Assembly (NCBI RefSeq): GCF_002001085.1
Contig: NZ_MUNU01000012.1
Location: 179,046 to 243,045, forward strand
Direction of reading: 5' to 3'
From: Rhodanobacter sp. B05
Lineage (GTDB): Bacteria > Pseudomonadota > Gammaproteobacteria > Xanthomonadales > Rhodanobacteraceae
Length of the DNA: 64,000 bases
Part shown: positions 7,981-15,036 of the stretch, one piece after another
How positions within the stretch are numbered: the stretch's first letter is position 1
Layout of the letters: each line of letters opens with the position of its first letter
Translations under genes and position numbers: made by a program
Notes under the pieces: model-generated
Seen by the model: only the letters and a program-made list of their open reading frames with translations
Database searches by the model: none
What the model was told of the DNA's origin: nothing

Positions 7981-10646
7981 CACCAGTGCTTGGAGATAGA
8001 GAGGTTGAGATAGCGGCCGATCGCCGAGTAGTTGGTCGAGTCGAACGGCGCATATATGCGCGCGGTGGCAGCGCCATAGTGCGAAATGACGTCGTAAAGA
8101 GGCGGCGCCCGATCAAGGGCGTTACGCACCGACAACTCCAATGCCAGGTTGGACCACGCGTCATCGCGCGTACCGGTGTCGTAGCGTAGCGTGGCGTCGA
8201 AGGTGGTAAACGAGGCGCCATTCCTGCCGTCGATGGTGTCGGTGACCCCGCTCTTGTAGTTTCCAAATACCGAAGCGGTGAAACCGCCCTGCTGCCAGAG
8301 CGCCCCAATCCGGCTGTTGATCCTGGCTGGGTAGAACAGCGTGCCTGCTAAATCGTACGGGCTTTGCGCCGCCGTTAGGGACTGTGTGCTGTCCAACCAA
8401 CTGGTCGAGCCACGGACCGTCAACTGCCCCACGCCCAAGTCAACTCGATACGATCCCGACAAATCGACCCCCTTGATCCGTTGCCGGGACGCATTGACAT
8501 ACCGGCCATCGGCGATCGCCACGACCTTGCTGGCGTCGTAAGGTGCACCTACGTAGTTGTAGAAGTTGCTAACGTTTGCAAACGCCTTGGCCAACACTGC
8601 ACTGGCGGGGTCGTAGTCGACAAAATCCGCGTAGATCGGATTGCCGAGCACATCGTTCGTGGTAATGGGCTGTAGAACACGCTGGGTATAGTCGATATCG
8701 AACCAGGTCAGCTCCGCCTCAAGGCCGGATAGCACCTCCGGGTGAAATGCCAGCGAGGCACTCCATGTCCGTGCCCGCTCCGGGTGCAGGTTCGCGTTTC
8801 CACCCGTCAGCCATAACACCGTGGCATCCTTTGGATAACCGGTGCCCCCCAACGCCGCCGCTGGGTAGTAGATGGCGTTCTGGGAGAAATAGCGTTGCAG
8901 GAGCGTAGGCGCCTTGAACGACTTGCCCCATGAGGTCTTCAACGAGAAATCGGCACTGGGCGAATAGATCACACCAAACTTGGGCGTGGTCACCGTGCCG
9001 TAGTCGCCGTTCTCGGTGCGTACCGCGCCAGTCAATGCAAGTCGCTCAATTCCGCCGATGCCCTGCTCTGGCCCGATCAGCGGCAGGCTCAACTCGGCAT
9101 AGGCAAAGCGGCTGCTCTGGCCGCCATCGGCGTAGGTTGTGTTACTGCCCAAGTACAGGAAGTCGTTGTCGCGATAGCCTGCACCGCTGGCCAGCCTCGC
9201 TTCGCCGCCAGGAAGAGTGAACAACGGACCCTCTGCGCCGATCTCGTAAGTGAGGCTCTTGTTGCGATATGCGCCGTGGCCGTTGGCAATGTCCGATCCG
9301 CTCGACTTGTCCACTGTCGGTTGAGCAAAAGACGTCTTGTCTTTTCCCATGGCCCCGCTGATCGTGAGTGTCCAGTCGTCCGGCAACTGTACTTCGAGAC
9401 TGGGCGCCACCAGGGTGGTATTCGTTCCCGCCTTGTAGGGATAGTAAACGCTGGGGTATGCCGTCTCTGTATAGCTATTCCGCTCGCTACTGAGCGCATC
9501 CAGATGCAGTTCGACGACCTCCCCCAACGACTGATACAGGCTGAACAAGCCGCTGCGAAGACCGTCGCCCTGCCACAGCGTCGAAGGCCGGTACATCGAC
9601 TGGGTGTAGTCACGTTGGTCCGAGTAGATCGGATCGCTGGAGGTTCTCTCCCCCGCCACGATCAAGCCACCCGTGGCCCAGGCGGTGCCGGCGGTGGCGT
9701 TGTACTCACGCGTAATCTGACCACCGTCGGTGGCACCCCCATAGCGCGTGCCGACGGTCACACCATTGAAGTTGCGCTCGAGGATCACATTGGCCACGCC
9801 ACCCACCGCATCGGAGCCATAGATGGCCGAAGCGCCATCCGGCACGATCTCGATACGATCCACCGCCTCCACCGGTATAGCGCTGATGTCCACCGCTTGG
9901 GAGAAGCCGCCATAGGACATGCGTCGACCATTGAGCAGGGTCAGGGTCGCATCCGGTCCCAGCCCGCGCAGGTTCATGCCCGAGCCACCAGTCAGGTTTT
10001 GATCACTGGGCCCACCTTGCGCTGCGCCTGCCGCGACCCCTGGGTTCTGTCCACCCGAGAAATTCTGCGGCACGCTGCGGATCACCTCGCCGAGGTCCGC
10101 GAAACCTTCCTGTTGAATTTGTTCGCTGCCGATCGTGATGACCGGTGATGGCGAGGTGCCGCTGCGGATACGCGTGCCGGTGACCTGCACACTTTCCAGA
10201 TTCGTGACTGGGGGTGTCGGGTGCGTCGTGTCTAATGCGTGGGGCGTGGCCGTGGAGCCAGCTGCCCTCGCCCGCCCTGCCGCGCGCCGGATAGCTACGG
10301 TTCTGCTATCGACCACCTCGTAGTCCAGACCCGACCCGTTGAGCAATCTGGTCAGCGCTTCGCGCCAGCTCATGCGGCCACGAACCGCCCTGCCCTGTTT
10401 GCCCGCGACCAGCTCGGGCGGGTAGTCCAGCCTCAGGCCGCTTTGTTTGCCGAGTGCGTCGAGACCCGCGACAAGTTTCCCCGCGGGTAGATCGAAGTCG
10501 GCTTTGACCTGCGAATCGGTCACCGCTGCCCTGCCCAGCGCGATCGCGTCCATAGTGGCCACCTGGGCCTGAGCCAGCCCGGTCGTGCCGGTGGCGACGG
10601 CGAGCAAGGCGATGGAAATGGCGTTGCGTAGCGTGCTTGTCTTCAT
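7980..10646 (-). CDS. TonB-dependent receptor with N-terminal signalling (STN) domain
   Basis: This 888-residue outer-membrane transporter starts at an ATG whose product begins MKTSTLRNAISIALLAVATG, a signal peptide ending in AQAQ. An STN (secretin/TonB short N-terminal) domain follows: FDLPAGKLVAGLDALGKQSG with ALTRLLNGSGLDYEVV. Then come a TonB-box/plug region (NLESVQVTGTRI; VDRIEIVPDGASAIYGSDAVGGVANVIL) and a barrel ending in a terminal aromatic Trp. The STN domain is what talks to FecR, so the sigma/FecR pair at 1-1361 is its likely partner. Coupled to the isopeptidase gene, it is the probable importer of the lasso peptide or a metal-bound form of it. Confidence 0.93.
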   Translation of the reverse strand: MKTSTLRNAISIALLAVATGTTGLAQAQVATMDAIALGRAAVTDSQVKADFDLPAGKLVAGLDALGKQSGLRLDYPPELVAGKQGRAVRGRMSWREALTRLLNGSGLDYEVVDSRTVAIRRAAGRARAAGSTATPHALDTTHPTPPVTNLESVQVTGTRIRSGTSPSPVITIGSEQIQQEGFADLGEVIRSVPQNFSGGQNPGVAAGAAQGGPSDQNLTGGSGMNLRGLGPDATLTLLNGRRMSYGGFSQAVDISAIPVEAVDRIEIVPDGASAIYGSDAVGGVANVILERNFNGVTVGTRYGGATDGGQITREYNATAGTAWATGGLIVAGERTSSDPIYSDQRDYTQSMYRPSTLWQGDGLRSGLFSLYQSLGEVVELHLDALSSERNSYTETAYPSVYYPYKAGTNTTLVAPSLEVQLPDDWTLTISGAMGKDKTSFAQPTVDKSSGSDIANGHGAYRNKSLTYEIGAEGPLFTLPGGEARLASGAGYRDNDFLYLGSNTTYADGGQSSRFAYAELSLPLIGPEQGIGGIERLALTGAVRTENGDYGTVTTPKFGVIYSPSADFSLKTSWGKSFKAPTLLQRYFSQNAIYYPAAALGGTGYPKDATVLWLTGGNANLHPERARTWSASLAFHPEVLSGLEAELTWFDIDYTQRVLQPITTNDVLGNPIYADFVDYDPASAVLAKAFANVSNFYNYVGAPYDASKVVAIADGRYVNASRQRIKGVDLSGSYRVDLGVGQLTVRGSTSWLDSTQSLTAAQSPYDLAGTLFYPARINSRIGALWQQGGFTASVFGNYKSGVTDTIDGRNGASFTTFDATLRYDTGTRDDAWSNLALELSVRNALDRAPPLYDVISHYGAATARIYAPFDSTNYSAIGRYLNLSISKHW

Positions 10647-10755
10647 CCTCTGCGTTCCCCTTGGTTGGCCCTTCTGACATGCCGGTCCGGTCGTGCTCGA
10701 GAGTTGGCACGGTCGTCGGGCAAGATCTTCCATTTATGGCTTGCACAGGCGGCGG

Positions 10756-10992
10756 CTATATCGCCAGCGGAAACGCCCATCGCCACTTCGTCGGCCCCGC
10801 GATCGGGCGCCATGCGCCTGGCACCGCTTCCGCCCCGAGGTCACCATTAATGCCTGTGGTCTTCAGCGGCGGCTCTTGGCTACGACTGCCATGCGGCATG
10901 ACCCCTGTGCCGCGTCCTGCAAGCTCCAACGCGCAGACCCGATCCATACCCCTAGCCGGGTCGGCCACTACAACCCCTTTGTTTTTCGACAT
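10756..10992 (-). CDS. Possible small protein of unknown function
   Basis: This 78-residue frame begins MSKNKGVVVADPARGMDR and has a good ribosome-binding site (CCGGAGAC, six bases before the ATG). I recognise no domain; the C-terminus has a few hydrophobic residues. It lies about 110 bases upstream of the TonB receptor on the same strand, within an otherwise gene-free stretch from 10647 to 11160, so it could equally be chance. The receptor promoter should lie in 10647-10755 or upstream of this frame. Confidence 0.3.
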   Translation of the reverse strand: MSKNKGVVVADPARGMDRVCALELAGRGTGVMPHGSRSQEPPLKTTGINGDLGAEAVPGAWRPIAGPTKWRWAFPLAI

Positions 10993-11163
10993 GCAATGTC
11001 TCCGGTTGGTGGTCAGCACCCCTGGCCGACCTGTGGCAGGTGTGTCCCGCCGGGCGTCCCGCTTGTTCCTGGTAGATCCCCGAGTAGCTCCCCGATAAGT
11101 AAAGACGTGCACGCCACGCCCGGCATGGGTCAGTCGGCAAATAGGCGTCCCGCGGAAATGATC

Positions 11164-11182
11164 ATATCTGATTTTCAGATAT
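11164..11182. promoter_or_regulatory. Palindromic operator upstream of first XRE gene
   Basis: ATATCTGA, three bases, TCAGATAT is a perfect inverted repeat about 50 bases before the XRE start. A further half-site CAGATATA follows at about 11191, close to a likely -10 element. A near-identical arrangement precedes the second XRE gene, suggesting that each regulator controls its own promoter or its sister's. Confidence 0.6.
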
Positions 11183-11231
11183 TTGGAAACCAGATATAGG
11201 TTGGGTGCGGCCTACCATCTGAGAAGCCGTG

Positions 11232-11501
11232 ATGCCTCCCAAATCGATCCACAAAGCTGAGTACAAAGTGCTGCAGGGGCTGCTACGCGAGATGCGGACC
11301 AAGGCCCATCCAAACCAGGCCGATTTGGCCGCACTGCTGGGGAGAAAGCAGTCATATGTCAGCGACGTCGAACACGGTTCGCGAAGGATGGATCTGCTCC
11401 AACTACGCGAGTTCTGCTTGGCCTGCGACCAAGACTTGGTCGGCTTTGTAAGGCGGTTTGAGGAGGAGATCGCTGGTGGGCCTAACCGATTCGCCCTTTA
11501 G
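11232..11501 (+). CDS. XRE-family HTH regulator, copy 1
   Basis: This 89-residue protein is essentially a single Cro/CI-type helix-turn-helix (about residues 20-72: NQADLAALLGRKQSYVSDVEHGSRRMDLLQLREFC) with the tail DLVGFVRRFEEEIAGG. It is closely similar to the product at 11602-11883 along its whole length, so the pair is a tandem duplication that includes the operator region. The ATG at 11232 is preferred to the in-frame GTG at 11229. The role is probably local regulation of the accessory island; the target is not shown by the sequence. Confidence 0.82.
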   Translation: MPPKSIHKAEYKVLQGLLREMRTKAHPNQADLAALLGRKQSYVSDVEHGSRRMDLLQLREFCLACDQDLVGFVRRFEEEIAGGPNRFAL

Positions 11502-11534
11502 GAGGAGCGGATCACGAACATATCCATTCCTATA

Positions 11535-11551
11535 TATCTGTTTTTCAGATA
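11535..11551. promoter_or_regulatory. Palindromic operator upstream of second XRE gene
   Basis: TATCTG, five T, CAGATA forms an inverted repeat that matches the one at 11164-11182 in sequence and in distance from the following gene. It too is followed by a GATATAGG segment that may contain the -10 element. Confidence 0.58.
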
Positions 11552-11601
11552 CCGAAAAACTGGATATAGGGTGGGCGTGGCCTTCCAGTCATGACGCCGC
11601 A

Positions 11602-11883
11602 ATGCCCGCCAAGTCGATCCACAAACCAGAGTACCAGACGCTGCTCGAACTGCTAATCGAAGTCCGGGACAAGGCTGGTCTGAAGCAGGCCGAACTGGCC
11701 GCGTTGTTGGAGCGATCACAGTCCTATATCAGCGACGTCGAACGCGGTGGACGACGGCTGGACCTGCTGCAACTGCGCGAATACTGCCAAGCCTGCGGTC
11801 AAGACCTGGTTGGCTTTGTAAGGCGGTTTGAGAAGACGATTGCTGGTGGTGGACCGAGCTCAACAGGTCGGCCCCCTCGCTAG
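11602..11883 (+). CDS. XRE-family HTH regulator, copy 2
   Basis: This 93-residue protein has a Cro/CI-type helix-turn-helix (KQAELAALLERSQSYISDVERGGRRLDLLQLREYC) followed by DLVGFVRRFEKTIAGGG. It aligns with the product at 11232-11501 without gaps over most of its length, at clearly more than half identical residues. The frame is open further upstream, but similarity to copy 1 begins at the ATG at 11602 (MPAKSIHKPEY versus MPPKSIHKAEY). The preceding palindrome suggests autoregulation. Confidence 0.82.
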   Translation: MPAKSIHKPEYQTLLELLIEVRDKAGLKQAELAALLERSQSYISDVERGGRRLDLLQLREYCQACGQDLVGFVRRFEKTIAGGGPSSTGRPPR

Positions 11884-11993
11884 CGGGAGTGGCTCAAGAA
11901 CAGGACACGTTGGCTTGCCTACCAAGAAATGAGTCTAATCTGTCTTGGAGACTATGCCTTCCCAGTCGTCGCCTCCTACTCTACCGAGCACAT

Positions 11994-12198
11994 GTGATCG
12001 CGTCTCAGCGAACATTCGCCGCCCGCAAGGCCAACGGACTGACTCAGGAGCAACTGGCCGAGGGGCGGAGTTCCATCGACATACTTAACGCAGCCCGAGC
12101 GCTGCGTTAAGTATGTCGATGGTCTTGAACGCGCAGCCCTGGTCTTGGTCGTGAACATCACCGACCTGCTGCAGGTGCCTGAATATGAAAAGCGGTGA
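11994..12198 (+). pseudogene. Broken XRE-type regulator fragment
   Basis: One frame gives VIASQRTFAARKANGLTQEQLAE, the first helices of an XRE helix-turn-helix. After the palindrome at 12073-12122 a different frame gives KYVDGLERAALVLVVNITDLLQVPEYEKR and a stop at 12198, matching the later part of such a domain. The two halves are out of frame and the middle is replaced by an inverted repeat, so the gene cannot give a normal product. Confidence 0.5.
12073..12122. repeat. 50-bp perfect palindrome (22-bp arms, 6-bp loop)
   Basis: The left arm starts CCATCGACATACTTAACGCA and the right arm is its exact complement, with six central bases. The right arm is coding-like sequence of the broken XRE gene (KYVDG), so the left arm looks like an inverted copy of it made during a rearrangement. 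As RNA it would be a very stable stem but has no T-run. Confidence 0.85.
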
Positions 12199-12340
12199 GG
12201 TATTGAACGACGACGCTTCATTTTTGACCACCCGCTCAGTGGGGCGCGAGAATACCTGACCCTAGTCGTCGCAAGCGCCTACAGAACACCGGTCCAGGCG
12301 CTGATATCCACAACGATTTAGCTGCGGGAACGTGGCAACC

Positions 12341-12514
12341 ATGGACGAGCATATCGACATGGAAAGCCCACTCTCCCGAGCCTACTGGTGCGGCAACTTC
12401 AGCTGCAGCGATGCAGAGCTGGCCAGCGCAGTGCGCATCATGGATAGCACAGCAGTGGGCCTTGTCGGGCTCTACCTAGCCACGCGTCGATCCGAATCCT
12501 GTGCCGTCGATTAG
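12341..12514 (+). CDS. Small DUF3606-like protein
   Basis: The 57-residue product contains SRAYWCGNFSCSDAELASAV and RIMDSTAVGLVGLYLA, which fits the DUF3606 pattern of a short helical domain (an F..S...L..AV core followed by VG.S...V..YL). A GGGA motif precedes the start; an in-frame GTG at 12332 is an alternative. Function is unknown. Such genes are small, often solitary and common in proteobacterial accessory regions. Confidence 0.5.
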   Translation: MDEHIDMESPLSRAYWCGNFSCSDAELASAVRIMDSTAVGLVGLYLATRRSESCAVD

Positions 12515-13296
12515 CTTGACCTTGCCGTGGATCGATGATGGGTAAGTGGCGAAGAACAGGTCTGGTTCACTTCCTCGGCGGAATCAATTGACTGACCTCG
12601 TTCTTGCACTGTGCCGCCTGGAATTGCACTCCGTCGGCGGTTCCACCCGAAGCTCTTCGTGCCGACTGGCTTACGCTTAGCAGCTTGGTCGGATCGGCCA
12701 GACCTTCGGATGCAGATTGCGTTGCTGTCGGCTGCAGAACCCCCAGCAGAGGGTCAGCCACCGCGGATGATCCGATCATGAATCAGGCCCGAGGCTCCGT
12801 GCGAGGTACGACTCAAAACGCACAGCCGTACATTCATGATGAGCATGAGAGTTTGGAGCTGCAGGGCCGGTGAGCCACCCGGACCAGAACGGTCGAGGTA
12901 TGGATGTCCGAGGTAGCGCGACGCAAGAGCAGCTACTGAGACTGGCGCGATCTTAAAGCTCTGCATGGAGCACAGCTGTCGGCGGTCGGCGGCAAGACCG
13001 GCACTTACTTTTTGGCACTAAGGAAGTGCTGCGGCCAAAATTGGTGCGACACTGAACGGACGGTAGGAAAGTAAGGTCAGCTCTTGGTGTATGTGATATT
13101 TATTCGCTTGGGCTGAGAAGCTGGGGACAGCGCCTGTGAAATCTTGGAGTGTTTGGGTAATGCCGGTAGGAGTTCGGCGAGTCCTTCATGGGACTGAGTT
13201 CGGCAAATGCAGGTCTTCGGACTACTTGTCTTGCAGACGCGCGCATGGGTGGCCCACTCCAACCGTCGATTCGGAAAGTACTGCCGGAGCTTGGGG
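12515..13296. other. Gene-poor stretch before the DISARM-like operon
   Basis: Only short overlapping frames occur on both strands, none with a good ribosome-binding site or a recognisable domain. A frame at 12567-12779 on the minus strand is the most protein-like but I cannot support it. The promoter of the downstream operon should be in the right-hand part. Confidence 0.4.
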
Positions 13297-15036
13297 ATGG
13301 TAATCCCAATGGCCCGGCTCAAGTTCTACCGGCGGGTGCAGGCGCTGGAGTTGTTGATCAAGAAGGGCCAGACGCCAAGCTGCCTGATTCGGACTCTGAC
13401 CTACCTCTGGCAAAGGAACTCCTATCCAAGTCTGTTGCCGGAGCGTGCACCTTGGGCATCGTCCAGCCTCCTCTCCAATCCATCCGTCAACGAGTTCGTG
13501 GGTTGGCTGGGGCAGCAGCCGTTCGAGGAGGCTGCCTACTGGCTTGCGACCCTTTATTCCAGACTGGTAGATCGTTCCATACGGTCAGAGCGAGCGATGT
13601 TCTTCACTCCACCGCTACTGGCGGAGCGGGTGATTGACGGCCTCCAGGGCAATGGCGCATCGATCGTTGACCACAAGTGGCATGACCCTGCATGTGGCGG
13701 ATCGGCTTTTCTTGTCCCGCTCGCGCTGCGGATGAAGTATGAACTTGGCAAGAGGAAGCTCCCAGCCAAGGAACAACTTAAGCATATTGAGCGGAATCTG
13801 AGCGGGAACGATCTGGATGAGGAGCTGCTCAAGCTCTCCAACTCGTTGTTGAAAATGGCCCTCTATCCACTGATAAAGGCATCAGGCTACGTTCCCAACT
13901 TCAAGCTATCCAATGGCGACGGACTTGGCCCAGGGGGAAGCGTAGCGCGCAAGCACGATGTGGTGATATGCAATCCGCCATATCGAAAGCTCCGATCGGA
14001 AGAGGTCGAACGCTATCGAGACAGATACGATGACATCATGGAAGGACAGCCGAACATCTACGGCCTGTTCATTCGTCAAGCCCTTCGGTTGTGCCGGACC
14101 GGAGGGCTTGTTGGGCTTTTGACGCCCACAAGTTTCCTTTCCGGCCGATCCTTCTCCAAGTTGCGCAAGCACCTGATTAGCGAAGCGAGCATCCTGCAGT
14201 TCGACATGCTCGGCAACAGGACATCGATGTTCATTGACGTCCTCCAGGAAACGACGATCAGTGTACTGAAGACGCAGAGGGTTCCCGAGGGGACGGAGCG
14301 AAATGCGAAAGTGAACGTCCTTACGGACGATGGGACATTCAACGACGTAGGACGTTGCTGGTTGCCAAGTAATGGGGATCCGTGGCCCATCCCAAGGGCG
14401 GAATCGGATGCTTCACTGCTCAGGCTTGCCGAGAAGGCCAATTTTTCGCTGTTGGACTATGGATACGTCGCGAAAGTTGGACACCTAGTTCCTTTCAGGG
14501 ACACGCGCCGCCGATTCAAGGAGTATCCGAAGTCGACGCCCGGCACTAAAGCAATCGTCCCTTTGGTCTGGGCAACCGACGTTGCGCCCAATGGGGAGTT
14601 CAAACACGGGCGAGACCTCAAGAACAAACAGAACGAAGCCTATGTGGAGATCGGAAGCCTGAAGGGGCAAGGTGTCGTATGCCAAGCCGCCGTACTTCTG
14701 CAACGACTGACTTCCAGCGATCAGCGAAGCAGGCTTGTTGCCGCGCCTGTACTGGCGAACTGGGTCAAGAAGCATGGAGGATTCGTTTGCGAGAACCATG
14801 TGATATCCCTTTTGCAAAAGGAAGATTCATTGGTTCCGGTTGAGACGATGGCCAAGATTCTGAACTCCCAGCCGGTTGACCGGGTCTTCAGATCCATTTC
14901 GAGCGCAAATAACGTTGGCATTTCTGAGCTCAATAAGCTGATGCTGCCAAGTCCGGCGGAGGTTCTTCGCCTCTTTGCTGCAGGCACTGAGATTGATCGC
15001 GCCGTACTCTTGGCCTATGGATGGGATGAGGCATGA
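13297..15036 (+). CDS. N6-adenine DNA methyltransferase of a DISARM-like operon
   Basis: This protein of about 579 residues has the SAM-binding motif DPACGGSAF (from residue 130) and the catalytic NPPY motif of N6-adenine (or N4-cytosine) methylases at residues 226-229. Ahead of these lies the FTPPLLAERVID segment typical of Eco57I/HsdM-like enzymes. The C-terminal part (about 360-579) probably recognises the target sequence. The start at 13297 has GGAG seven bases upstream; the frame is open back to 13207. It is the first gene of a four-gene operon and overlaps the next by four bases (ATGA). By context it marks host DNA so that the downstream DrmAB-like machinery spares it. Confidence 0.85.
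   Translation: MVIPMARLKFYRRVQALELLIKKGQTPSCLIRTLTYLWQRNSYPSLLPERAPWASSSLLSNPSVNEFVGWLGQQPFEEAAYWLATLYSRLVDRSIRSERAMFFTPPLLAERVIDGLQGNGASIVDHKWHDPACGGSAFLVPLALRMKYELGKRKLPAKEQLKHIERNLSGNDLDEELLKLSNSLLKMALYPLIKASGYVPNFKLSNGDGLGPGGSVARKHDVVICNPPYRKLRSEEVERYRDRYDDIMEGQPNIYGLFIRQALRLCRTGGLVGLLTPTSFLSGRSFSKLRKHLISEASILQFDMLGNRTSMFIDVLQETTISVLKTQRVPEGTERNAKVNVLTDDGTFNDVGRCWLPSNGDPWPIPRAESDASLLRLAEKANFSLLDYGYVAKVGHLVPFRDTRRRFKEYPKSTPGTKAIVPLVWATDVAPNGEFKHGRDLKNKQNEAYVEIGSLKGQGVVCQAAVLLQRLTSSDQRSRLVAAPVLANWVKKHGGFVCENHVISLLQKEDSLVPVETMAKILNSQPVDRVFRSISSANNVGISELNKLMLPSPAEVLRLFAAGTEIDRAVLLAYGWDEA

Noticed and set aside
12567..12779. A 70-residue minus-strand frame ending KNEVSQLIPPRK.
   Set aside because: No ribosome-binding site, no domain and overlapping frames on the other strand; support is too weak to list.
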